Assembly: GCF_040892615.1 (NCBI RefSeq)
Contig: NZ_JBFRYC010000009.1
Location: 1 to 64,000, forward strand
Origin: Thioclava arctica
GTDB lineage: Bacteria; Pseudomonadota; Alphaproteobacteria; Rhodobacterales; Rhodobacteraceae
Length of the DNA: 64,000 nucleotides
Reading direction: 5' to 3'
Positions 8,224-16,748 of this stretch are shown here, piece by piece. A program made the translations under genes and the position numbers. The notes under the pieces are model-generated. The model was not told the origin of the DNA, ran no database searches, and was given only the letters and a program-made list of their open reading frames with translations. Position 1 is the first letter of the stretch. Each line of letters begins with the position of its first letter.

Positions 8224-8877
8224 TCACTGCGCAGCCTTGGCGGCATCGGTTTGCGGCATTTGCCGGGCGTCGATCTGGGCATAGCCATTGTCGCGCAGCC
8301 CATCGCCGGGCGGGGCGTAATCATGCTTCATGCCTTGCAGGTAGCTCACCAGATCAAGCGCATCCTGATTGGCCACGATCACCCCGGTTTTGGGCGCGTA
8401 GGCGGGGGGCAGTTTGACCACCACATCCGTAGGGCCTGCCTTGTCCTTAAGGGTGAACAGGAACGGATAGGCGGGCATGATCGACCAGTTCGAAATTGCG
8501 CGCGGCTGATAGAGATGGGTCAACTGCCAATCCTGCGAGGGCAGGCGATCCCCGATATTCATCAAATCGGGTCCGGTGCGCATCGTGCCCAGCTGATGGG
8601 GCGCGTCATAGGCGTAATCGCCCGCGACCGAGGCCCGACCCCAACCGCGTTCGCCGTCGGGGGCCTGCGCCTCATCGCGGGGCTGCTGGCTGTGACAGTA
8701 AAGGCAGCCCATAGAGACATAGACCGCGCGCCCGCGCGCCTCGGCCGCGGTGTAGGGTTTGAGCCCGGGGGCCACCCCGTCGGCGGCAATCTGCATGCCC
8801 GGCACGATCACCAGCAACAGAGTGGCAAAGGCCAGAATGGCCAGCGATACAATCGCCAGAGGAAGATAGCGGTTCAT
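8224..8877 (-). CDS. ccoO: Cytochrome c oxidase cbb3-type subunit II (CcoO-like)
   Basis: 217 residues with an N-terminal membrane anchor (about 7-25) and one c-heme motif, CLYCH at 58-62, followed by SQQPRDE, which is typical of CcoO. NWSIMPAYPFL probably holds the axial methionine. CcoO hands electrons to the heme-copper subunit. The start overlaps the ccoN stop by four bases (ATGA), so the two are co-translated. The C-terminal tail, from the YAPPGDG region to the end, differs from standard CcoO as I remember it, which fits a divergent cbb3 branch. Confidence 0.88.
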   Translation of the reverse strand: MNRYLPLAIVSLAILAFATLLLVIVPGMQIAADGVAPGLKPYTAAEARGRAVYVSMGCLYCHSQQPRDEAQAPDGERGWGRASVAGDYAYDAPHQLGTMRTGPDLMNIGDRLPSQDWQLTHLYQPRAISNWSIMPAYPFLFTLKDKAGPTDVVVKLPPAYAPKTGVIVANQDALDLVSYLQGMKHDYAPPGDGLRDNGYAQIDARQMPQTDAAKAAQ

Positions 8878-10448
8878 TGGGCAGCCACCATGGTTTCGGT
8901 TTCAAGGTCACGCGTGCGCTTGGTGAAGGCGAGGGCGATCAGGTTCACTGCCAGCAGGATATGGCCAAGCGTCATCAGCCCTCCGCCCAACGAGCGCCCT
9001 TCGAGATAGGGTTTGAGCAGCGTCACGCTATCAGCAAAGGGGCGCGTCGCATCCATCATCGCCAGACCTTGCAGCACGCCGCCAATGGTCAACGAGAAGA
9101 AGTAGATCGCGAACCCCACTACCACGAGCCAGAAATGCCATCCGATCAGGCGCGGGAAGGGAAAGTATTTGCCCGTCGCACGTGGCACGATCTGATAGAT
9201 CGCCCCGAACAGCACGAGGCTGACAAAGGCATAGGCCCCCAAATGCGCGTGCCCGATCGTGTATTGCGTGAAATGGGTGATCGTGTTGACCGAGCGCAGC
9301 GCCTCAATCGAGCCCTGGAACGAGGCGATGGTGTAGCTCAGCGCGCCAAACCAGATGAAGCGTAGCGGCATCGACGCCTTGAGCGCCCACATATTGCGCG
9401 CCACCGTCACGTGCTGGTTGATCGCCACCGCGATGACGGGCACGAACATCATGATCGAATGCACGATCGACAGCGTTACCAGCCATGTCGGCACCGGCCC
9501 GCCGATCAGGTGGTGAATGCCGACCTGGCTGTAAAACAGCGCCAAAGCCCAGAACCCCACCAGCGACACCGCGTAGGAATAGATCGGTTTGCCGATGATT
9601 TTCGGGATGAAGTAATAGGCCGTGCCCACGCCCAGCGGCGTCAGCCACAGGCCCAACACGTTATGGGCAAACCACCAGTTCATCGTGGCTTGCTCCACGC
9701 CCCAATGCAGGCCGGGGATATTGGCGATGACGAACAGCACGGGAAACCACAGCACGGCGGCCAGGAAATACCAGCCCGAGACGTAGATGTGATGCACCGT
9801 GCGCGCGCGCGTCGTCGCGATCAGGGGGGCTACGAAACAGGCCGCCCCAATGGCCAACGCAATGTCGATCTGCCATGGGATTTCCAGCCATTCCAGCCCG
9901 TCCGTCCAACCATTGGCAATCGCTGCCACCCCGGCAACCAGCGCGAGGTTCCAGATCAGCGTGCCCAGCTTGACCATCCAGCCCAGCCGCAGCGGCGTGT
10001 GAAAGATCCGCGGGATGATCCAGAAGATCGCGGCCAGCCCGGCTTGGCTCGACCAGCCAAAGATCACCGAGTTGAGATGCACGGTGCGCATCCGCCCAAA
10101 GGTCATCTGCGCCGAGCCGCTCATCAAATCGGGCAGGTTCAGTTCCAGCGACGCCGCAAGCCCATGAATCGAGCCGTAGATCAGCCAAAATACCCCCATC
10201 CCGATCAGCCACATCACTGGCCCCGAGGATGATTTGTCGATGCCGCTGCGCTCGGTGTCGAAATGGTGGGGCCGGGTGAGGGGGGCGATCTCGGCCCCTT
10301 CACCGGGCTGAAAGATCGAGCGGGCATCGTCTTGGTCAGGCGCGTGAACCTGTTTGTTTGCGATCGCCCAGATCAATGCCGACAGCGCCAGAAGCGAGAC
10401 GACAAAGCTCAGGGTAAGCAACAGGCCGAGCGTGGGGGTGATTTGCAT
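8874..10448 (-). CDS. ccoN: Cytochrome c oxidase cbb3-type subunit I (CcoN-like)
   Basis: 524-residue polytopic heme-copper oxidase core subunit that reduces O2 to water. Visible ligands are His124 (low-spin heme b), His262 and His312-His313 (CuB) and His400/His402 (high-spin and low-spin hemes). Tyr306 lies 44 residues after His262, the same spacing as the His-Tyr cross-link in known C-family oxidases, so the active site looks complete. It is longer than typical CcoN (about 475), with an extra N-terminal helix (5-30) and a linker. CcoO, a triheme cytochrome and a TsdA-like enzyme follow; no ccoP or ccoQ is present. The start has a modest CGGAG site. It is probably a divergent cbb3 oxidase tied to thiosulfate oxidation. 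Confidence 0.88.
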   Translation of the reverse strand: MQITPTLGLLLTLSFVVSLLALSALIWAIANKQVHAPDQDDARSIFQPGEGAEIAPLTRPHHFDTERSGIDKSSSGPVMWLIGMGVFWLIYGSIHGLAASLELNLPDLMSGSAQMTFGRMRTVHLNSVIFGWSSQAGLAAIFWIIPRIFHTPLRLGWMVKLGTLIWNLALVAGVAAIANGWTDGLEWLEIPWQIDIALAIGAACFVAPLIATTRARTVHHIYVSGWYFLAAVLWFPVLFVIANIPGLHWGVEQATMNWWFAHNVLGLWLTPLGVGTAYYFIPKIIGKPIYSYAVSLVGFWALALFYSQVGIHHLIGGPVPTWLVTLSIVHSIMMFVPVIAVAINQHVTVARNMWALKASMPLRFIWFGALSYTIASFQGSIEALRSVNTITHFTQYTIGHAHLGAYAFVSLVLFGAIYQIVPRATGKYFPFPRLIGWHFWLVVVGFAIYFFSLTIGGVLQGLAMMDATRPFADSVTLLKPYLEGRSLGGGLMTLGHILLAVNLIALAFTKRTRDLETETMVAAQ

Positions 10449-11150
10449 AGGCTGGCTCCGGTGTCAGACAGGGCCCGGGTATGGAAGGTCGAAAACGAAA
10501 TGATGCGTCATTGCTCGTGCCTCCCTTGCCCGGTTAGCGGTTATTGTTTTTGAGACATCACGCCCGCGTGATCGGATTCATTATATTCATATTTTTGCAC
10601 ATATTGGGCAGACTGCCCCGCGCGATGAGATCCGATCACAAAGGCGCGGCGGCGGGCCGCGTCTCGATCTGCGCTATGGTGGTGTGCTCACAGCGCCGCG
10701 ACCACTCCACCTCACGCAATCATGATAGGTGTTGATCGCGGCGCGAGCGGGGCGAAAAACGGGAGATGCCTGCAGCTTTCGACACGCCTTGTTTTGTTGG
10801 CTCACGGTAGACGGTTTTGACTCTCTGTAGGCTGCTGGAAAGATTACAAATACGCCACATCTGCGTGATATCGGGCTCACATACCGCGTGATCTGGCTTG
10901 AGGGCGTGTCAAATGACACCCTCCTGTCGCGCGCTCGGGGACGCGGCGCCGCTTTGGTCCCCGTCATTTTGTACCATCCCGACAGGGCTGATTCTGTGGT
11001 GATCAACACTGTTCGAGATTGCGCGAAGGCTCTTGCTAAAGGAGGCGTAAAACGCCATCGCAAAGGGGTATTTTTAGCTTGTGACAGGGACGGCCTGAGC
11101 GTGTGAGTGAGGCCCGTGTGAGTGAGGCCCGTGTGAGTAAGGATAGGGCG
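10449..11150. other. Divergent gap between ccoN and mprF with palindromes
   Basis: About 700 bases with no convincing gene; the open frames here lack ribosome sites and family features. Inverted repeats are ATCACG-N4-CGTGAT (10557-10572), GGGCAG-A-CTGCCC (10606-10618) and GTGTCA-AA-TGACAC (about 10906-10919). The first two lie 110-170 bases upstream of ccoN in AT-rich DNA and could bind its regulator. I found no clear FNR box (TTGAT-N4-ATCAA). Confidence 0.4.
11101..11142 (+). repeat. Tandem 15-bp repeat (about 2.8 copies) before mprF
   Basis: The unit GTGTGAGTGAGGCCC occurs twice in perfect tandem at 11101-11130, followed by a third, partial copy GTGTGAGTAAGG that supplies the ribosome site of mprF. 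Each unit holds in-frame GTG codons, so repeat number could alter where mprF translation starts. Confidence 0.85.
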
Positions 11151-13832
11151 ATGACGCAAAAACCCGAGGCAAACCCGACCAAGGCCCGCAACGCCGATCC
11201 CGCCGCCGATCTGCGCGCCGATGCGCACCCGGATGTGGCCCAAACAGCCCCCTTTGCCCGACTTCAGCGCTGGGCCGAACATCCGCTTATCAAGCTGGGT
11301 TTGCCGTTGCTGGTGCTGGGCGTGGCGATTTTTGTGCTGCACAAACTGGCGGGCGATGTCAGCCCGAAACGCGTCGTGGCCGATATTTCCGCGGCGAGTC
11401 CCAAGGCGCTGCTGCTTGCTCTGGGCGCGACGACGCTCAGCTATCTTGCGATTGCCTTTTACGATGTGATTTCGCTGGGCGCGGTTGCGCCGGGCATCGT
11501 GGCGCCGCGCGTGGCCTATCTGGTGGGCGGGGCGGGCTATGCAATCTCGAACCTGCTGGGCGTGTCCTATCTGACGGGCGGGGCGGTACGGTTGCGCACC
11601 TATGTCGCCGCCGGCGTGCCGTTTCATCGCGCAGCCCTCGCGCTTGGCACTTCATGGAGCGGGTTTTGGACCGGGCTTGTCGCGCTGCTGGGGCTGTTGA
11701 TGATGTTTCATCCCAAGGGCCTCTCGGCGGTACTGCCAATTGTGCCGGGGCTTGAGGCTGCCACCGGCGTTGCGCTGATTGCGGGGCTTGGCGCGGTGAT
11801 GGTGTTCTTGGGGCGGCGCGCGCGCCATGTGCGTTGGCGCGGTATCGAGGCGGATCTGCCGCGCGCCTCGACGGCCAGCCTGTTGATGCTGGCGGGTATG
11901 GCCGATCTGCTGTTTGCCTCGCTCACGCTCTGGGTGCTGCTGCCGCCCGATCTTGGGGGCAATTTCGCCTATTTCTTCGTGATCTTCATGGCCGCGATTG
12001 GCCTTGGCATTGCCAGCCATTCGCCCGGCGGTTTGGGCGTGTTCGAGGCGACGGTGATCGCGGGCCTCGGGGCTGGCGCGCGCCCTGATTTGCTGGCGGC
12101 ACTGGTGCTTTATCGCGTGGTGTACACGCTTTATCCGTTTGCAATCGCTACGCTGGGGCTGGCGGCGGGCTGGCTTTGGGCGCAGCGCCACCGCCTTGAT
12201 CACGCCGCCGATCTGGCGCTTGCGATCATGGGGCCGTTGATCCCGCCATTGGCGGCGGGCGTGGCACTGGTGTCGGGCGTTTTGTTGATGCTGTCGGGCT
12301 CGGTTCCGGCCGAGCATTCGCGCCTTGAATTGTTGCGTGATGTGCTGCCGCTGCCGGTGGTCGAATTTTCGCATCTCACCGCAAGCGTTACGGGGGTGAT
12401 GCTGATCGTGCTGGCGCGCGGGCTGTTTCAACGGCTGACGCGCGCTTGGGTGATGGCGCTGATCTTGCTGGGCGTTGGCATGGTGACCTCGCTGGTGAAG
12501 GGGCTGGAATGGGGGCAGGCGCTGACGATGGCGATTTCGGGCGGGCTGCTGATCCTGTTTCGCCAAGCCTTTTACCGGGTGCAGGACGCGTCGATCTTTC
12601 GCCTCGATCTGCGGTGGTTCGTGTCCGTCACAGCGTTGGTCGCAGCGATCACATGGATCGGGTTTTTCGCCTATAAACATGTCGAATATCGCGACGCGCT
12701 GTGGTGGCAATTCGCATGGAAAAGCGATGCCTCGCGATTCTTGCGCGCGACGGTGGGGGCCTCGGTGGCGCTGGCGATCATCGCGCTGGGCTCGATCCTG
12801 AGTGCGCGCAAACGCCTGCGCATGCGCCAGCAAATCCCCCAAGCGGTGCGCGATATTCTGGCGCAATCAAATGATGCCGAGGCGCAACTGACCCTCATGG
12901 GCGACAAAGAGGTGCTGCTCGATCCCGAGAACCGCGCCTTTATCGCCTATGCCGATACCGGGCGGGCGCTGATTGCGCGTTCTGATCCCGTGGGCGAGGA
13001 GGAGGCCGCGATCTCGCTAATCTGGGCCTTGCGCGAAAAGGCCGATCGCAGCGGGCGACTTTGCGCGTTTTATGGTGTCTCGCCGCGCTTTTTGCCCACC
13101 TTCCTCGATATGGGCCTGTCAATTGTGAAAATCGGTGAGACCGCGCGCATCGACCTTGAGACCTTCACGCTGGACGGCCCGAAGAAGAAAAACTTCCGCT
13201 ACGCGCTGAGCAAAGGCCAGCGCGACGGATTCACGTTTGAGATCATCCCCGCTGCGCAGGTGCCCGCGCATCTCGACGCGCTGCGCGCCATCTCCGATGC
13301 GTGGCTGGCGCAAAAACAGGGCGAAGAGAAAAGCTTTGCGCTGGGCGCGTTCACCGATGACTACATCGTCAATTTCGACTGCGCCGTCTTGCGAGACCCA
13401 AACGGGAAGATCGTGGCTTTTGCCAACCTTTTGATGGGCCATGGGCGCGAGCTGTGCATCGACTTGATGCGCTATGATGCGGGCTGTCCGGGCGATGGCA
13501 TGAACCAGTTGTTCACCGAGTTGATCCTGTGGGCGCAGGCCAACGGGTTCAAATGGTTCCGCCTTGGCAATGCGCCGTTTTCGGGGATCGAGCGTCACCG
13601 CCTTGCCTCGGTCTGGAACCGGCTGGGCGGGTTTTTGTATGAACATGGCGAGCGGCTCTACAGATTTGAGGGGTTGCGCAGTTTCAAGGAAAAATGGGAC
13701 CCGGTCTGGTCCCCGCATTATTTGGCGAGCCCCGGCGGGCTGGCCGTTCCGCGCGTGCTATATGAGGTCAATGTGCTGATTTCAGGGGGCGTGCGCGGAT
13801 TGGTGCGCCGCGAGGGCAAGGAGAAGGGCTGA
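11151..13832 (+). CDS. mprF: Phosphatidylglycerol lysyltransferase/flippase (MprF family)
   Basis: 893 residues. The N-terminal two thirds (about 40-540) hold a dozen or more hydrophobic segments of the UPF0104/flippase type. The C-terminal third (about 560-870) is the soluble aminoacyl-transferase fold (DUF2156), with GRALIARSDPVGEEEAAI and WFRLGNAPFSGI as typical stretches. MprF transfers an amino acid from aminoacyl-tRNA to phosphatidylglycerol and flips the product, lowering membrane charge. The amino acid specificity (Lys or Ala) cannot be read from the sequence. The ATG at 11151, with AAGGA seven bases upstream, was preferred; frames starting at 11103 would translate the tandem repeat. 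A DUF202 gene overlaps its stop. Confidence 0.88.
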   Translation: MTQKPEANPTKARNADPAADLRADAHPDVAQTAPFARLQRWAEHPLIKLGLPLLVLGVAIFVLHKLAGDVSPKRVVADISAASPKALLLALGATTLSYLAIAFYDVISLGAVAPGIVAPRVAYLVGGAGYAISNLLGVSYLTGGAVRLRTYVAAGVPFHRAALALGTSWSGFWTGLVALLGLLMMFHPKGLSAVLPIVPGLEAATGVALIAGLGAVMVFLGRRARHVRWRGIEADLPRASTASLLMLAGMADLLFASLTLWVLLPPDLGGNFAYFFVIFMAAIGLGIASHSPGGLGVFEATVIAGLGAGARPDLLAALVLYRVVYTLYPFAIATLGLAAGWLWAQRHRLDHAADLALAIMGPLIPPLAAGVALVSGVLLMLSGSVPAEHSRLELLRDVLPLPVVEFSHLTASVTGVMLIVLARGLFQRLTRAWVMALILLGVGMVTSLVKGLEWGQALTMAISGGLLILFRQAFYRVQDASIFRLDLRWFVSVTALVAAITWIGFFAYKHVEYRDALWWQFAWKSDASRFLRATVGASVALAIIALGSILSARKRLRMRQQIPQAVRDILAQSNDAEAQLTLMGDKEVLLDPENRAFIAYADTGRALIARSDPVGEEEAAISLIWALREKADRSGRLCAFYGVSPRFLPTFLDMGLSIVKIGETARIDLETFTLDGPKKKNFRYALSKGQRDGFTFEIIPAAQVPAHLDALRAISDAWLAQKQGEEKSFALGAFTDDYIVNFDCAVLRDPNGKIVAFANLLMGHGRELCIDLMRYDAGCPGDGMNQLFTELILWAQANGFKWFRLGNAPFSGIERHRLASVWNRLGGFLYEHGERLYRFEGLRSFKEKWDPVWSPHYLASPGGLAVPRVLYEVNVLISGGVRGLVRREGKEKG

Positions 13833-14155
13833 TGATCCCCAATTTCAAGGACCACGCCGCCAATGAGCGCACCTTTCTGGCGTGGTTGCGTACCGCTATC
13901 GCCATCGTGGGGGTCGGGCTGACAGCGTCAAAGCTGACCGGGGCGCAGATGCCCGGCTGGTCGGATGTCGCGATGATCGGTTCGGGGGGCTTGGTGGTGG
14001 TGCTCGCCTTTTTGCGGATGCATCTTTTGCGCCGACGCATTGATGCCGAGGCCGAGCTGGACGGGCTGAGCCGGAATTGGCCCGATGTGGTGCTCGTGGC
14101 GTTGTTGATCGCGATTGTGGTGCTCACAGGGATATTCATTGCCCATGTCGCTTAA
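13832..14155 (+). CDS. DUF202 small membrane protein
   Basis: 107 residues with three hydrophobic segments (about 20-40, 46-64 and 84-104). The N terminus NERTFLAWLRTAIAIVG is the signature of DUF202 (YidH-like) inner-membrane proteins, whose function is unknown in bacteria. The start shares an A with the mprF stop (TGATG), so it is translated after mprF. That link may suggest a role with the lipid-modifying MprF, but this is only context. Confidence 0.85.
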   Translation: MIPNFKDHAANERTFLAWLRTAIAIVGVGLTASKLTGAQMPGWSDVAMIGSGGLVVVLAFLRMHLLRRRIDAEAELDGLSRNWPDVVLVALLIAIVVLTGIFIAHVA

Positions 14156-14213
14156 GGTCTTGAACTTGCCCGGCGACGCTGCATTTATGGCGCGAAATCA
14201 GGGAGGATAGGCG

Positions 14214-15059
14214 ATGAAACTGCTACGTTTTGGCCCGAAAGGGGCGGAAAAACCGGGACTGCTGGATGATCAGGGCGTGATGCGCGACCTGTCGGGGCAG
14301 GTGGCCGATATCGGTGGCACGGTGCTGTCAGATGACGGGCTTGCCGCGATTGCCGCCCTTGATCCGAGCTCGCTGCCGGAGGTGGCCAAAGGCACGCGTC
14401 TGGGCACGCCGATTGCGGGCACAGGCAAGATGATCTGCATCGGGTTGAACTATGCCGATCACGCCGCGGAGTCGGGGTCAAAAGTGCCTGACGAGCCGCT
14501 GATTTTCATGAAAGCGACCTCTGCGATCCAAGGCCCCAACGACCCGATCGTGATTCCGCGCGGCGCTGAAACGCTGGATTGGGAAATCGAGCTGGGCATC
14601 GTCATTGGTACGGCGGCGAAATATGTCAGCGAGGCGGACGCGCTCGATTATGTCGCAGGTTTCGTGTTGGCCAATGATGTCTCTGAGCGCAGCTATCAAA
14701 AAGACCGCTCCGGGCAATGGACCAAAGGCAAAAGCTGCGACAGCTTTGGCCCGCTCGGGCCGTGGCTTGTGACGCGCGATCAGGTGGCCGATCCGCAAAA
14801 CCTGTCGATGAAACTGAGCGTCAATGGCGCGGTGATGCAGGACGGCTCCACCGCGACAATGGTGTTTGGCGTGGCCAAGCTGGTGAGCTATCTGTCGCAA
14901 TTCATGACGCTGCATCCGGGCGATGTGATTTCAACCGGCACTCCGCCCGGCGTCGCGATGGGCATGCCCACCCCGCGCTACCTGCGCCCTGGCGATATTG
15001 TCGAGCTGGAAATCGAAGGCCTTGGCCAGCAGCGCGCCGAGGTTGTCGCCGATACCTGA
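14214..15059 (+). CDS. Fumarylacetoacetate hydrolase family protein
   Basis: 281 residues of the FAH fold, which hydrolyses or hydrates 2-oxo-alkenoate-type compounds with a divalent metal. The metal-binding region is seen as WEIELGIVIG (Glu ligands) and ANDVSER (Asp). The active-site segments KSCDSFGPLGPW and STGTPPGVAMG are well conserved. Close relatives are annotated as ureidoglycolate lyase, acylpyruvate hydrolase or 2-hydroxyhepta-2,4-diene-1,7-dioate isomerase; the sequence alone does not separate these. It starts 58 bases after the DUF202 gene with an AGGGAGG ribosome site, and is followed by a terminator. Confidence 0.85.
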   Translation: MKLLRFGPKGAEKPGLLDDQGVMRDLSGQVADIGGTVLSDDGLAAIAALDPSSLPEVAKGTRLGTPIAGTGKMICIGLNYADHAAESGSKVPDEPLIFMKATSAIQGPNDPIVIPRGAETLDWEIELGIVIGTAAKYVSEADALDYVAGFVLANDVSERSYQKDRSGQWTKGKSCDSFGPLGPWLVTRDQVADPQNLSMKLSVNGAVMQDGSTATMVFGVAKLVSYLSQFMTLHPGDVISTGTPPGVAMGMPTPRYLRPGDIVELEIEGLGQQRAEVVADT

Positions 15060-15086
15060 TCTGGGTGTCGCAGATCAGTCCGATAT

Positions 15087-15116
15087 GGGGCGCGGGAGGA
15101 TCCTGCGCCCCGTTTT
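15087..15116 (+). terminator. Rho-independent terminator after the FAH-family gene
   Basis: GGGGCGC at 15087-15093 pairs with GCGCCCC at 15105-15111, with an inner AGGATCCT palindrome. GTTTT follows on the plus strand. It lies 28 bases after the stop codon. Confidence 0.7.
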
Positions 15117-15122
15117 CATGGC

Positions 15123-15345
15123 TCAAACCAGCGGCGCAGGAGCGTGCAGTGAACGCGCGTGCTCGAGCAATTCGTTGACGATTGCATTGGGAAACCGCCG
15201 CGACAAGGTGACGGCATAAAACGCCTCGACGATCTCGAGATCAAACGGGGCCGAGGCCAGCAGCCCCTCGCGTAACTCATCGGCCAGCACGACCTCGGGC
15301 GTGATCGCAAGCCCCGCTGCGCGCAGCATGGCAGGCGCAAGCCCG
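15123..15345 (-). pseudogene. LysR-family regulator, 3' remnant
   Basis: About 73 residues at the end of a minus-strand frame read like the C terminus of a LysR-type regulator: GLAITPEVVLADELREGLL, then EAFYAVTLSRRFPNAIVNEL, ending in TGA at 15123. No LysR effector domain or helix-turn-helix is found upstream. The frame continues into the antisense of a dabA fragment and becomes unrelated low-complexity sequence. The break falls at a perfect 24-bp inverted repeat (15316-15339 and 15361-15384). LysR genes often neighbour dab loci, so this may have been the dab regulator. The family call rests on recognition of a short segment. Confidence 0.6.
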
Positions 15346-15384
15346 GCCCTTTGAGCAGCCTGCGCCTGCCATGCTGCGCGCAGC
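15316..15384. repeat. Perfect 24-bp inverted repeat at the lysR/dabA junction
   Basis: Bases 15316-15339 are the exact reverse complement of 15361-15384, with a 21-base spacer. Both arms encode PAMLRAA in their respective reading directions, once in the lysR remnant and once in the dabA remnant. A perfect long repeat between unrelated gene pieces points to a recent inversion or fold-back copying event. Confidence 0.9.
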
Positions 15385-15415
15385 ACTCGATGCCCCCGCG
15401 CCGCGCCTGACCCCT

Positions 15416-16020
15416 GATCCCACACACGCCGATCTGGCTTTTGCCCAGACCGGTATCGATTGGCCCGAACTGATGGCAGAGCGGATCGGCCTTTGGGCGA
15501 GGGTGCATCTTGATACGGGGCAGGCGCTTTGGCCCTCGGCGGGCGGTTCGCCCTATGACTCGTGGCGCGCGTTTGCGCTGCGCGATTTGTCGCCGGGGCG
15601 GCATGGGCTGGCGGGGTTTTGCGGCTTTGTCGTGCGGCTTCCCAAGGATGCGCGCGACCCCGTCGCCTTTGAGATGCTGGTGATCGCGCTGGTATGGGAG
15701 GCCGCGTTGCTGCAACGCCATGCCGCGCCGCTTGAACCGGGACTCGATCTTCGGATTGATCTGGCGCAGCAAGAGGCCGCAGATCGCGCCGAAGAGCGCG
15801 CGCTTGGCGCAGGTTCTCCCCGCCCCCCCTGCGAAAACGCCCGCTAGTCAGGCCGCATTCTGCCTTGATGCCAGCGCGTAGCAATGCAGCGCCTGCGGCG
15901 GGCATGCGGGCGATGTGAATGCGCGGCTTTTGGCGGGCTGCATGACACGGTGAGCGATATGCTACGCCTGTTTGACGATGGGCTCAGCGGTGTTCCACTG
16001 GCGCGGCTGGCGCAGTTGCG
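15416..16020 (+). pseudogene. dabA: dabA-like (DUF2309, inorganic carbon transporter subunit), degraded
   Basis: Pieces of the DabA protein occur in order on the plus strand: a segment with LDTGQALWPSAGGSPYDSWRAFA, which resembles the middle of DUF2309 proteins (15422-15800); after a one-base frameshift near 15810, AAFCLD (near 15860), matching the FCID zinc-site motif; QCSACGGHAGDVNARLLAG (15883-15940), matching the C-terminal zinc-site region; and GLHDTVSDMLRLFDD (to about 15985). DabA normally exceeds 750 residues, so large internal parts are missing, and at least one frameshift and in-frame stops (near 15879 and 15951) break it. No dabB partner is in the window. DabA-DabB pump inorganic carbon, so the organism has lost this copy. 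The family match is from memory of its motifs. Confidence 0.7.
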
Positions 16021-16471
16021 GGGGGGCGATGCCAGTTTGCGTGCCCGAGACAAAGCCGATCTCGTGCAGCCCCGAGGGCAGCGTCGCGCGATGCACCTGC
16101 GCAATCAATGTCGCCGCGATCGGGCGGGGCTCGAATGTCGTGAGGCGCTTGCGCCAGTTGGCTCCCCGTTACGCGATCAGGATTCGGCTGAGTTGCTGGG
16201 GCGGCATGAAATGCGCCGCCCCATGCCAGCCTGCGCGCGCCTTCACCCAAGGCCTGTGCCGCCACACCCCCGGCAATCTGTCCGAACACGAACAACCGCG
16301 ACAGGCGCCCTTGCGGTGAGGGCAGGGCGAGGGCGCATTGAGGTGGGCAAAACCGGCATGTTTGAAGCTCTCCAACGGCGTGAGGAGCGGCGTCTTGCAC
16401 CTGTTGGAACGGATGCGCAGGATCGCGCCTCAAGGCTCAGTCGCGATGACTTCGCGGCGCGCGTCTCTGCG
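16021..16471. other. Unassigned stretch after the dabA remnant
   Basis: About 450 bases with no supported gene. A minus-strand frame at about 16168-15975 has good codon usage (FEPRPIAATLIAQVHRA, then LHEIGFVSGTQTGIAPPQL) but no start codon, no ribosome site and no family I recognise. It overlaps the end of the dabA remnant on the opposite strand. The whole stretch is probably decayed coding DNA. Confidence 0.4.
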
Positions 16472-16717
16472 TTAGACGTGCTTGTCGCGCATGCGCAGCA
16501 TCTCGCGTTCGATCGAGTCGATGGCGTCAGGCTCGCCCGCGCGGGCACGTGCAAGTGCGCCTTCAATGCGCGCCCATCCGGGGTGATCATCGGCAATCAG
16601 ATGGCCGCCCATATGCGCCGTCACAAGCGCATGGGCATAGACCGGGCGGTATTTGGCGCGCCGGATCGCTGCATCGCGCCAATTGCGCAGCCGTTTGTGA
16701 TAGCCGATCCCAATCAT
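16472..16717 (-). CDS. Hypothetical protein, possibly a fragment
   Basis: 81 residues starting MIGIGYHKRLRNWRDAAIRRAKYR and rich in Arg and Ala, with a charged helical C-terminal half (IEGALARARAGEPDAIDSIEREMLRMRDK). No signal peptide or membrane segment. It begins 31 bases after the tex stop codon on the same strand. There is no clear Shine-Dalgarno site, so it is either read through from tex or not expressed. It borders the decayed dab region and could itself be a remnant. I do not recognise the family. Confidence 0.4.
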   Translation of the reverse strand: MIGIGYHKRLRNWRDAAIRRAKYRPVYAHALVTAHMGGHLIADDHPGWARIEGALARARAGEPDAIDSIEREMLRMRDKHV

Positions 16718-16748
16718 GCGATTGGATTTAGGGGCGTGCGCGGGGTGT

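Noticed and set aside
10449..10620. Possible FNR or anaerobic box upstream of ccoN
   Set aside because: No TTGAT-N4-ATCAA or close variant was found; only unrelated palindromes occur.
10888..11106. 72-codon open frame upstream of mprF
   Set aside because: No ribosome site, no family features, and it runs into the tandem repeat; more likely leader DNA.
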